Below are positions 8,456 to 17,400 of a DNA stretch of 64,000 nt, one piece after another. Origin of the DNA: Tritrichomonas musculus (lineage: Eukaryota > Parabasalia > Tritrichomonadida > Tritrichomonadidae); the NCBI GenBank assembly GCA_039105265.1, contig JAPFFF010000006.1, positions 1,488,001 to 1,552,000 on the forward strand, given 5' to 3'. The notes under the pieces are model-generated. The model did not search any database. It was not told the DNA's origin and was given only the letters and a program-made list of their open reading frames with translations. How positions within the stretch are numbered: the first letter of the stretch is position 1; every line of letters begins with the position of its first letter. Both the position numbers and the translations under genes were made by a program.

Positions 8456-10879
8456 TTATACCTTAAAGCATGCAAGTGTTTTATTATCTATTATTGCAGT
8501 TATGATACCAACAGTCATACGTTTAATCTTTGATGTTATTGCAGTTTCACCACTAAGAATCTTCAATTTATTATCTTCATTATCAATAAATACTTCATCC
8601 CCAATACCATAACAAGATGAATCATCAACTTTTACAAGATAATCGCCATGGGAACTAAATGTTATAGCATTATTTTTTTTATCAATTCTAACACAAATAC
8701 CAACATATTCTTTCCATGAACCAGTAGTTTTGACACTGCAAATACAATCTGTAGTATCATTCACAGTTGAAAGTACCCAAGTATCACCAACATGTTTATA
8801 AACCTTACCGGTCATATATACTGGAGCTCCAATAACGAAATCATTAACAGAGTTCATTGATGATTCAATCGGGGAGTAATGAGTGATTGTATTTGAACCA
8901 TTTGATGTTATCTTACCGTTAACATGTAAATTTGAATCAATTGTTGTATTTCTTCCTGATGGAGAAACTTCATAAGAAAATGCGTTTGAATTATTCAATA
9001 TTACTCTATAACGAGCTAAATTACCTTGATTATAATATTGTATTTTTGCACATTTTGCTGAATTAAGACCAAGAATTATATTTGATTCATATAAATTTGG
9101 ATTTCCTTGATATACCTTTAAACAATCTGCATCTACACCATCTATTTCTAAATCGCCATATGTTATAAAAACATTATTATGAAAAATGGTATGTTCTATA
9201 TCCCAACCAATAATATTTTCACAACCTACAACACCTAAAACATCTGAACCAATATAAAAACCGAAAGTAGCAGCTTCATTTTCATTTGTACCTATGCCTG
9301 CTATTAACAAGGTTTTTAAATCTGATTCTGTAGTATTTGTATCTAATATTGACAATGTACCTTTAATAGTTGAATTACCTTCTTTGGGAACATACTTATC
9401 TAATTCATAAGCCAATTCATCTTTATCAACGAACTTCTCATCAGCTTGTGAACTAGAATAATATGGTGTCAAATCAACTGGTGCTGGGATATCTTCAGTG
9501 AGTGCATACTTGGTCATATCTGGTAATTCATTGGTTTTAGCATAGGCATTACCGTCTATATCACATGCATTCATAACACAAACTTTTGATCGAGTAATCT
9601 CCAATGCAGTTATTTCATTGTATTTGATGGTCGCTGTATCACTGTTTGCATCAATATCAAAATCTAACCATCTCTCCTTCGAACTATCCAGTTGATTGCC
9701 AATGCTAAATATTCTTCTATTTCGAGAATGATTTGGTTTCATGACCATGAGAGGTGCATCACTACTTGTATGATTTGTTCCACCCAATGTCAGGATGTTG
9801 TTTGGGTCTTTGATATAAACCTCTCCACTGATATCAGTGAAATACTCTTTTGGTATATCTGTTGAGAGTGCATACTTGGTCATATCTGGTAAGTCTTGGG
9901 TCTTCACATAAGACTGTAAGTCCTGCGCTTTAGCGTATGGTTCCAACGCAGTACTCAGTGCAGATTCATTAACCAAATCTGTGGGTATCTCAGGGATATC
10001 CGTTTTGAGAGCGTACTCACTTAAGTTCGCAAGCTTCGCATATTTCCCATTAGCCACATCCTTGGTCTCATACTTATCTAATTCATAAGCCAATTCATCT
10101 TCATCAACGAACTTCTCATCAGCTTGTGAACTAGAATAATATGGTGTCAAATCAACAGGTTCAGGAATGTCTTCTTTTTTTGCATACAATGTCATATCTG
10201 GCAAGTCCTGAGTCTTCGCATAAGACTGTAAGTCTTGCGCTTTAGCGTACTCATCAAGATTAATCAAATCCAATGTTTTAGTTACTGCCATGGATGATAA
10301 TATATATGATGCTTGTGCTGATAGTGGTTTATCATCATTCATTAATTTCTGTTGAACTTCTTCTGTTGGTTCTTCATTCGGATTCAATTGTAGTTCATTA
10401 TTTTTGAGAACTGTAGGTATCTCAGGGATATCTTCTTTTTTTGCATACAATGTCATATCTGGCAAGTCTTCTGTTTTCGCGTACGGTTCCAAAGCAGTTG
10501 TCAAAGCAGATTCATTAACCAAATCTGTAGGTATTTCAGGTATGTCAGTTGATAATGCAAAGTTGTTAACAAAGTAATCACGTAATGTATTAACAGCGTT
10601 TTGAATTTCTTCACTACTAGCATACTTTAATAATTCTTTATTGAATTCCTCTGTTTTCAAATAATCGAATAAATCAGTTGTTTTTGCATATGGTTTTAAT
10701 AATTCTTTCAATTCCTCAGTATTCAAGCTTGACCCTAAATTATTTCCGTTATTGCATTGACAGGAACCATTGGTTCCCGGACACAAATGTGTACAGGAAT
10801 ATTTCTTGATATATTCTATTATCAATTCATCAATTGTATTTACTTTTTTTATAGTACCCGCTTGTTCTATCGTGAACAT
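8456..10879 (-). CDS. Fibre-like repeat protein of Maverick B
   Basis: This 807-residue protein has an N-terminus MFTIEQAGTIKKVNTIDELI nearly identical in pattern to A's (22,889), which fixes the start at 10,879. The body repeats modules such as YAKTEDLPDMTLYAKKEDIP and PVDLTPYYSSSQADEKF, resembling the short coiled or triple-beta repeats of phage and viral tail fibres. The C-terminal ~200 residues (from about INGKITSNGSN to the end) are a non-repetitive beta-rich domain shared with A. It is probably a trimeric surface or host-contact protein; this is inference. A GC-poor TCATTTATTATT stretch just upstream of the ATG resembles a trichomonad initiator. It lies head-to-head with the gene split by element A. 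Confidence 0.8.
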   Translation of the reverse strand: MFTIEQAGTIKKVNTIDELIIEYIKKYSCTHLCPGTNGSCQCNNGNNLGSSLNTEELKELLKPYAKTTDLFDYLKTEEFNKELLKYASSEEIQNAVNTLRDYFVNNFALSTDIPEIPTDLVNESALTTALEPYAKTEDLPDMTLYAKKEDIPEIPTVLKNNELQLNPNEEPTEEVQQKLMNDDKPLSAQASYILSSMAVTKTLDLINLDEYAKAQDLQSYAKTQDLPDMTLYAKKEDIPEPVDLTPYYSSSQADEKFVDEDELAYELDKYETKDVANGKYAKLANLSEYALKTDIPEIPTDLVNESALSTALEPYAKAQDLQSYVKTQDLPDMTKYALSTDIPKEYFTDISGEVYIKDPNNILTLGGTNHTSSDAPLMVMKPNHSRNRRIFSIGNQLDSSKERWLDFDIDANSDTATIKYNEITALEITRSKVCVMNACDIDGNAYAKTNELPDMTKYALTEDIPAPVDLTPYYSSSQADEKFVDKDELAYELDKYVPKEGNSTIKGTLSILDTNTTESDLKTLLIAGIGTNENEAATFGFYIGSDVLGVVGCENIIGWDIEHTIFHNNVFITYGDLEIDGVDADCLKVYQGNPNLYESNIILGLNSAKCAKIQYYNQGNLARYRVILNNSNAFSYEVSPSGRNTTIDSNLHVNGKITSNGSNTITHYSPIESSMNSVNDFVIGAPVYMTGKVYKHVGDTWVLSTVNDTTDCICSVKTTGSWKEYVGICVRIDKKNNAITFSSHGDYLVKVDDSSCYGIGDEVFIDNEDNKLKILSGETAITSKIKRMTVGIITAIIDNKTLACFKV

Positions 10880-10893
10880 TTTGGGAATAATAA

Positions 10894-11052
10894 ATGATAA
10901 CAAACATAAACGAAGATTTCATACTAAACGAAGTAAAAAAAGGGGACTATCAAGATATGCTCGTATTCATGTTCCAAAATAGTAAGTTAACACAAATAAC
11001 AACAATTATTGGTAATATTATTGAGTATCTTAAGAATCCTCGTAACTATGTC
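10894..11052 (+). pseudogene. Left part of the large Maverick B gene split by element A
   Basis: An open frame starts 15 bp from the divergent fibre gene, the same head-to-head arrangement as in A (22,889 / 22,912), and runs into the left end of element A. The rest of the gene lies beyond A's right end. No further function can be read from this short piece, which is helical and charged. Confidence 0.7.
11047..11052. repeat. Target site duplication of Maverick A, left copy
   Basis: TATGTC directly precedes the AGAGAGTAAGGG terminus of A and is repeated directly after the right terminus (31,591-31,596). A 6 bp duplication is typical of Mavericks/Polintons. Confidence 0.95.
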
Positions 11053-11510
11053 AGAGAGTAAGGGTGTTGATTTGGGAGGTCAGATAAATTTTAAAGTTAA
11101 CGGTCGCCACTTTTGATCTTCATCTTTGAATCTTCATCTTTGAATCTTCATCTTTGAATTTACATCTTTGAACTTGTTTAGTAGTATATATCAGTCGGTT
11201 TCCGTCGAGCTAAAGCCCACCGTCAACACGACTAATGACCAAAAATAACAACAACGAAAAATAGAACTTTCAAAAATTTTTTATTTTTTTATCAGCAATT
11301 TATAATGTCAAACCAAGCCGAAACATTAAGCACTCTCATTAATAGAATCAATAAAAAGCTAAAAGGATGGAGACCCGCTTTAAAATACCTCTACGATAAT
11401 GATGATATCATAGATGAAGTACTAAAAGAGATAAATCACTTTATTGAACAACTAAAGAAATTCAACGGTCCTGCTGAATTAATTGCTGAACTTGAAGAAC
11501 TCATTTATTA
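11053..11510 (+). repeat. Left terminal inverted repeat of Maverick A
   Basis: This is matched base for base, as far as I can read, by the reverse complement of 31,133-31,590. It contains four 14 bp direct repeats (ATCTTCATCTTTGA three times and ATTTACATCTTTGA, 11,116-11,171), one GATC (11,115-11,118), a GC-richer block near 11,192-11,225, and the 68-residue gene at its inner end. Protein-primed replication of such elements normally starts at these termini. Confidence 0.95.
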
Positions 11511-11511
11511 A
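11305..11511 (+). CDS. 68-residue protein encoded in the left inverted repeat (A)
   Basis: This small acidic-basic helical protein (MSNQAETLSTLINRINKK ... ELEELIY) is encoded entirely within the terminal inverted repeat, so the same protein is encoded again at 31,132-31,338. A decayed relative is present in the old fragment D. The TTTATTTTTTTAT stretch upstream of the ATG fits the T-rich motif seen before many Maverick genes. The function is unknown; its position next to the terminus would suit a protein acting on the ends, but that is a guess. Confidence 0.75.
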   Translation: MSNQAETLSTLINRINKKLKGWRPALKYLYDNDDIIDEVLKEINHFIEQLKKFNGPAELIAELEELIY

Positions 11512-11581
11512 AAAGATATCTGAAGTGTCTTCAATGACGTTTTTATTTTTGTTTTTTGTTTTTTAATTTCACTCTAAAGAT

Positions 11582-12040
11582 ATGTCAACACCAAAAGTTT
11601 ATGATTACATCAATTCACTTATTGATATGTTGGATGAATCAGAGAAGTTCAAACAATGTGATTTCTCAATTCTGTGTGATAGATATCCAATACCTTGTGG
11701 AAAGGCTGCATATAAAGCTAAAGTGTTGTACATATCATTGAAGAACAAAGATAATGAATTCAAACGATTATATTATGATAAGATTGTTGAACTCGGGCTC
11801 GAATATATAACATTAACATCAAATGTTAGAAGAAGAATATCAACAACATCTATTGAGTTCTTCGTTGAAGGCTCAAATGAAGAACAATCATTTAAAGAAT
11901 ACAAGTATTATAATTACAGTATCAGGAAAGTTAATGATAAGAAAACAAAGGAACTCATCGAACAGATGAGACAAAAATATAATATCAATACACCTCAACT
12001 ATTTGTTGGTGTTCAACAACAAATTGTATTAGATGAATGA
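11582..12040 (+). CDS. Conserved Maverick protein of 152 residues (A)
   Basis: A clear homologue occurs in the divergent element C at 55,782-56,234: both have KVYDYIN near the start, then CDFSILCDRYPI / CNFAILCDKYPI, a TSNVRRR / STNTRRR motif, EYKYYNYSI / EYSYYNYSI, and an LFVGVQQ / LFIGEHQ ending. Conservation across distant elements suggests a core function, but I recognise no known domain. The gene converges on the ATPase gene, with a 12 bp overlap of the 3' ends (12,029-12,040). Confidence 0.75.
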   Translation: MSTPKVYDYINSLIDMLDESEKFKQCDFSILCDRYPIPCGKAAYKAKVLYISLKNKDNEFKRLYYDKIVELGLEYITLTSNVRRRISTTSIEFFVEGSNEEQSFKEYKYYNYSIRKVNDKKTKELIEQMRQKYNINTPQLFVGVQQQIVLDE

Positions 12041-12943
12041 AAGGTTATTAGTTCGAACATTGATTAAAACGAATTGATGTGCTTTCATTGTTCTGTATCG
12101 ATTCCATAGCTCTTCGAAATCTATTGGAAATGGAACTTGTTGATATATGTAGCCGAGTTTCTGTCGTGAATAACCACTAAAGATGAAAAATGATGTTGCA
12201 TTATTTTTCCATTCTGTTGTTAAAGCTTTGAAGAACTGGATGTTAACGAATATGATTAGATTCTTATGTCGAAGCTGACTGATGGTATTGATAAAATAGG
12301 ATGATTTAATTAGTTTCGATTTCAAGAAGTCTTCACAAAGAATGATAGTATTTAGTGGTTTATTTGGTTGACCTAGTTTATTGATATGAAGAAACTCAAA
12401 CATATCGTTTAACTTCTTTTCATCGATTACTATTTTTGGTGTTGATGAATATTTGTTATACAATTCTTTATATAAATCAAGTTGTTTAAGATATTCTTCA
12501 GCATTGCTGTCAGCAACAGTTTTTATTGGTAGCTGTATCAATTCGCGTTGGCTTTCGAATGTTGCATCATTGATTGTTCCGTTTCGTGATACATAAACAA
12601 TTAAATGAAAGCCAGCGTTCTTCATTCGAGACATTTGAATAACATCTCGTAGCATTATATGACTCTTTCCTTTACCTTGCTGACCAACGAGTATGTTCAA
12701 TGAATTGTAATATGAATAAATACCGTTTGCGATTGGTCTGATTGATTCATTCTTTATTTTTGATTCATTGCGTTGATATGCTTTATTCATCTCGTCATCA
12801 ATATTAAATGTTGTTTCATTAACAGTTGGCTTGAATGATTCATATTCAAATGCAAAACTCATTTGGTCATCATCATAATCAGAACCACTAGAGAATAAAA
12901 TCTCTTTGTAATTAAACTGAGTGGGTTTCATGAAACCTTTCAT
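12029..12943 (-). CDS. Packaging-type ATPase (FtsK/HerA/A32-like) of Maverick A
   Basis: This is a 304-residue protein. A Walker A motif GQQGKGKS lies at residues 87-94, preceded by a hydrophobic strand (LNILV), and a Walker B-like strand NTIILCEDFL lies near residues 198-207. Size and layout fit the genome-packaging ATPases of Mavericks and related viruses, which pump DNA into capsids. The gene is the last of a minus-strand series of small genes that begins near 14,374. An ATG five codons downstream (MKPTQFNY) is an alternative start. Confidence 0.8.
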   Translation of the reverse strand: MKGFMKPTQFNYKEILFSSGSDYDDDQMSFAFEYESFKPTVNETTFNIDDEMNKAYQRNESKIKNESIRPIANGIYSYYNSLNILVGQQGKGKSHIMLRDVIQMSRMKNAGFHLIVYVSRNGTINDATFESQRELIQLPIKTVADSNAEEYLKQLDLYKELYNKYSSTPKIVIDEKKLNDMFEFLHINKLGQPNKPLNTIILCEDFLKSKLIKSSYFINTISQLRHKNLIIFVNIQFFKALTTEWKNNATSFFIFSGYSRQKLGYIYQQVPFPIDFEELWNRYRTMKAHQFVLINVRTNNLSFI

Positions 12944-12967
12944 TTCTTTAGTTTTCGTTAAAGCTCT

Positions 12968-13099
12968 TCATGAATACATTTTTGTTCTTATCTCTTCACT
13001 GAGTTCTGGTTCTTTGTCAGGCATCATTAAAGATACTTCAACAATCTTCACTAAAAATAAACCTGTTAATAATGAAACCACTAATATTTCATATATCAT
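12968..13099 (-). CDS. 43-residue single-span membrane protein (A)
   Basis: The frame runs from the ATG at 13,099 to the TGA at 12,968. The first ~27 residues are hydrophobic (EILVVSLLTGLFLVKIVEV), followed by an acidic Pro/Glu part (DKEPELSEEIRTKMY). The short ORF at 40,981-41,115 of element B has the same plan (EILLGTILVVHVIELCVL then DEPPKLTEEMR) and also lies directly after the homologue of the 191-residue gene. This conservation of sequence and place supports a real gene. It is probably a small membrane-inserted protein; the role is unknown. Confidence 0.7.
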   Translation of the reverse strand: MIYEILVVSLLTGLFLVKIVEVSLMMPDKEPELSEEIRTKMYS

Positions 13100-13109
13100 T
13101 TATTAGTTT

Positions 13110-13685
13110 TTAAATACATGTTTTTAATGAAATGTTGTGTCTAATGAGTTCGGTATAAATGCTATTATATTTGTATTTCAAGTCATTTGATTCATTATTT
13201 TTGTACACCAAAATCCTATCAATCAAAAGATATTTGGAACGAGAAACGCAACCATTACACGCACAATCATCATTGACAATCAATTCAACTTTATCAGCTT
13301 GTGTTAGTAATTTGATGAGTTCCATTAATGTATTTGAATGACAAATCAATAAATCATTGACTTTTATTGGATTTGTTTCATAGATTGATAACAATATCTC
13401 AAGGAATTTGTTTTTGGTTTCAAGTTCTGTTATATCAGCTCCAATATCACTGATACCTCTTTCTAGGGAAACGTTGTTTGTTGGTTGCGGTGATTGATAT
13501 ACTCCATTCATCTGAGGTATAGTAAAATTTGTGGCTTGAGATGATTGTGGTAATGGTTGAACTGATGGATATTCAACTGGTTGTGGTTGCTTTGGTTTGA
13601 TGTTTATATTAATGTTTGTGTTCTGCTCTGTTTTGACAGATGCATCGTTCTCACTACTTAATATACGAGCTTTTGATAATGCCAT
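13110..13685 (-). CDS. Conserved Maverick protein of 191 residues (A)
   Basis: The N-terminus is KARILSSENDASVK, followed by a Pro/Gln-rich linker (~residues 25-75). A C-terminal domain contains FLEILLSIYETNPIKVND, LMELIKLLTQADKVEL and a Cys cluster CACNGCVSRSKY. Homologues are at 40,368-40,970 (B) and 54,732-55,262 (C, where the cluster reads CCSSKVNP). Because all three elements carry it, it is part of the Maverick core in this genome. The cysteines could bind metal. I do not recognise the family. Confidence 0.75.
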   Translation of the reverse strand: MALSKARILSSENDASVKTEQNTNININIKPKQPQPVEYPSVQPLPQSSQATNFTIPQMNGVYQSPQPTNNVSLERGISDIGADITELETKNKFLEILLSIYETNPIKVNDLLICHSNTLMELIKLLTQADKVELIVNDDCACNGCVSRSKYLLIDRILVYKNNESNDLKYKYNSIYTELIRHNISLKTCI

Positions 13686-13739
13686 GAATGTTTGAATAAA
13701 AATAAAACAACATTAATGATGAGTCATTCAATGATTCAT

Positions 13740-13985
13740 TTACAAAGTCATTTGTTCAGCTGATTTGATACGTTCATCAATAGCTCTTAATTGTATTTTA
13801 ATCGATTCAATATCATTAAATAGTTGTTTATATATCGACAATATGTGAATCATCTTATCAAACTTTCCGTTTAATGCATCGTCTTCAGAATTCATACATT
13901 CATTGAATATCTTGTCTTTAACTATTCGAAACTGAGCGTGTAAAGCTGATGTATCACAACTCAAACCTTTAATTGCACTATTCAT
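13740..13985 (-). CDS. 81-residue helical protein (A)
   Basis: This short protein is predicted to be largely helical (IVKDKIFNECMNSEDDAL and IKIQLRAIDERIKSAEQM). It lies in the minus-strand run between the 116- and 191-residue genes, with a GTTTATTTTTGG stretch 8-18 bp before the ATG, like its neighbours. I saw no homologue in B or C. The function is unknown. Confidence 0.55.
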   Translation of the reverse strand: MNSAIKGLSCDTSALHAQFRIVKDKIFNECMNSEDDALNGKFDKMIHILSIYKQLFNDIESIKIQLRAIDERIKSAEQMTL

Positions 13986-14023
13986 TTTAAACCAAAAATA
14001 AACAAATTAATTAAATGATATTT

Positions 14024-14374
14024 TTATTCTTTGTTGTTCTTAAATACCAATAATCTATTAATCATATATGATGATACATTTAACTTCAATTTGTCTTTCA
14101 ATAAGTTTTGTGTATATGAACACCTTTTATGTGCTGGCAACTTATTTATATCATTCATTACTTTATCATCCAAAAATTCTAAAACTTTTTCACGTTCATC
14201 CTTGTTCAAGAACTTTGATGAATTGAATATTGAACGCGTTCTTTTATGGTTTGCTTCTGTATTTGCTTCTTCATTTGTTTCTTCTTCTTCACTTACTTCT
14301 TGTTTTGATTCTAATATCAAAAGTAATTTATGTATTTCTTCAATGTGTTTTATTATTTCTCTTAACTCAGACAT
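14024..14374 (-). CDS. Conserved Maverick protein of 116 residues (A)
   Basis: This is the homologue of the 138-residue protein of B at 8014-8430 (shared SKFLNKDEREKVLEF / SKFLNDEQRDQVLQF and a final YMINRLL / YMTGKLI). It has an N-terminal helix, a Glu-rich linker and a conserved C-terminal domain. It lies head-to-head with the polymerase gene, 92 bp apart, so the two may share a promoter region. The function is unknown. Confidence 0.7.
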   Translation of the reverse strand: MSELREIIKHIEEIHKLLLILESKQEVSEEEETNEEANTEANHKRTRSIFNSSKFLNKDEREKVLEFLDDKVMNDINKLPAHKRCSYTQNLLKDKLKLNVSSYMINRLLVFKNNKE

Positions 14375-14466
14375 TTCAATGAAATAAAAAACTCAAAAAA
14401 AAATTTATTTTTTGATTTAACATTTTTTCAAAATTCAAATAATTTGATTTTTTAATTATATCATAA

Positions 14467-17400
14467 ATGAGTTCTCGTTATTACTATAGAAAAGATACCA
14501 AATCATTTGTTATTGAACAAATCAGGTATATCAATAATGAACTTCAATTAAAACCTCGTTTGTCAACATCTAAACCTAGTGATTATGATGTAAAACATTT
14601 CAAGTCAATCTTAGAAAATTATCTAACTTCATTTGGCTTTAGAGAACATGAAGGTAATAGAATAGATGACATATCAATATTAGATTTCGTTAATAGAATG
14701 AAAAGAGAAGCAGAAGAACAAGAAGAAGAGGAGGAAGAGGAACAATTTGAAGAAGAAGAACAAAATGATGAACAACAACAAAAACAAAAACAAATCGAGG
14801 ACAACATTAAAATAGCTCATGATGCACTCAACAAAGCTCTTCAATTAATTAAATCTGAAAATGTATTATTGAGACCATTACCACCAAAGACAAACAAACA
14901 GCCTCAACGATATGAAGACATTCGATTTAACAATGAAAATGCTGAATTAATTGAATATCTCAAAAAGTTTAGCTATAAAGGTGTTCATTCAAAACATGAT
15001 TCATATTTCATAATCAACGAACCTGAGAACTTTGATGAAGCAGTTGAAGCATGTAGTCATTTCATTGACCAATTCCCAAATGATAGTGAAAAGGTTGAAC
15101 GATTAGATGAAGACAGTAAAGAACCGATTAAAATATATTACAAAAACGGTGTTTCATCAATTGAAGACATCAATGAATATTTAACTGAAACAGTATTTAA
15201 ACAAGAAGTGAAACCGTTCAAAATATATTTTCAATTGACTGGTATATTTGAGATACCACCAAAGAATGAAAGTGAAAGATATACATATGAGGCAAGTGAT
15301 ATTAATTGGAAGAATTATAAATCATCAATTCCGATAATTGTTAGAGAGAATAAAGATATTGATAAAATTAAACTGTATATTGAATCAAAGATTCATGAAT
15401 ATGAAACCACGGCTTCAAACATTAAATTATGTATCGTTTGGTCTGTTTCATTTACAATCTCTCGTGTAGTTAAGATAACAGGAAAGATTGATGAAGTTTC
15501 AGAATTGTTTGGCAAAAATAAATATATCATTATTGATAACGTTGATGATTGTTTGTGTTGGTATCGTTTCCTTGCTTGTTGTTTGTTTCCTGAACTAACA
15601 AATCAAAACAAAGATGAAAAGAAAACAAAATATAATACAGCTAACAGAACCAAAGCAGCAAAGAAAATATTATGTGAAGACCACGGAATAACTTATTCAA
15701 CTAAACCTACAAAAGAAGCAAATCAAATCATCAATTCGTTCAAAGGTATCACGATTGAAGAAATGAAGGAATCAGCCAAGAATCATAACATCAATGTCAA
15801 CATCTATGAATATGACAAAGAGAAACATATTTATGATATTCAAGAACAATGGCATAACATAGACGAATCAAACAAAACGTTTTCAGCCCTGTTGTATTCA
15901 AAGGATAAGATACTTCACATAATGTACATCATCAACGCTGAAGCATTAACAAATATTCATATTTGTCCTCATTGTGGTTCATACATTCACAAAGGAAATA
16001 ACAATATTGACAGATTCAACAGACATGTAGATAAATGTGAGAAGCTAGGAGGTAAATTCAAAAAGGATTTCATACCTTCACGAGAAGCTTTACCGTACTG
16101 CCCGCACATCTTAAACAATCCTGTTTATTTGTATTGTCTTTCATATGAGCTTGAATGGAAGCCAACAATTCATTATATCACTTATGATTTTGAAACAATG
16201 GAGCAAAAGATTGAAAAGAAAGTCAGTGATAAATCAGTTATCAATTCTCGATTGATTCCTTTGAGTGTTTCATCATGTGTGAAGCTTGATAAAGGTTTGA
16301 TAACAAAGAACTTTGATATACGAACAAATGAATTCATTGCCAAATGGATTGACTGGTTATTTGTTGTTGGCTGTGATGTGTATGTTGATAAATTGAATCA
16401 TTTGAAATCATTCATTAAAGATAAATCGGAAGAAGAACTCAATAAAATAGATACATCATTGAAAACAATAACAGTATTCGGTTTTAATTCATCACGATTT
16501 GATTCAAACTTATTCAAAGAGCAATTGATTAAAAATCATTGGTCTATCGATAGCGGAATGATTGGAACAGCTACATCATTGAAACAATTTATATTGAAAT
16601 CATCAAAGTATCCTATTCGATTACGATTCATTGACGCACAAGCATTTGTTGCTGGAGGAACACTCAAACAGTTTGGAATCGATTTTGGCGGTATATCTAA
16701 CAGTTCGAAAGGTGTATTTCCTTATGAAGCAATCAACAATGAAAATTATAATGAAGTGTTATCAAAGAATGAACCATTCAAATATGAAGACTTCTACAGT
16801 TATCTCAATCAAAAGAATCCATTAACAAAAGCTGATTATGAAGAGTATTTGATTGATTCAAAGAGGTTTCCAACACGTTGGGATTACCTGTTATCATACA
16901 ATGACAATGATGTTGAAATGATGATTAATCCTATTGACAACCTTATTCAAATGAATGCTGAATATAAAGTTGATTTGATTAGCAATCTTTCGTTATCAAA
17001 GAATGCTTCATGTATCAAATATGCTCTTGCTTACAAAGATTTCAACCCGAAGAACGACTATGAAATCATCAACAAATCAAATACATTCAAACCATCAATG
17101 AAATGGTGGTTAAATAAATGTGATAACTATCGAAAGCAAGATGAAAAACATAACCAGACGAAAGAAAATAAAAGGGATTTAACAAAATGTGTTAGTGAAA
17201 AAGATTTTGATGCATTCATGAAATTGTATGAATCAAATGAAACAGGTAAATGTCATTTATGTGGTGAACACTTCACATATGAAAACAAACCAACTCTTGA
17301 CCGAATAGATAACAACAAAGGACATCAGATTGATAACTGTTTACTTGCTTGTGCTGAATGTAATCGTTTGAGACAAAGAGATGATGATAAGATAACAAGA

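Noticed and set aside
10770-10982. 70-residue plus-strand ORF over the fibre gene start
   Set aside because: It is antisense to the conserved fibre N-terminus; the real plus-strand gene here starts at 10,894 in another frame.
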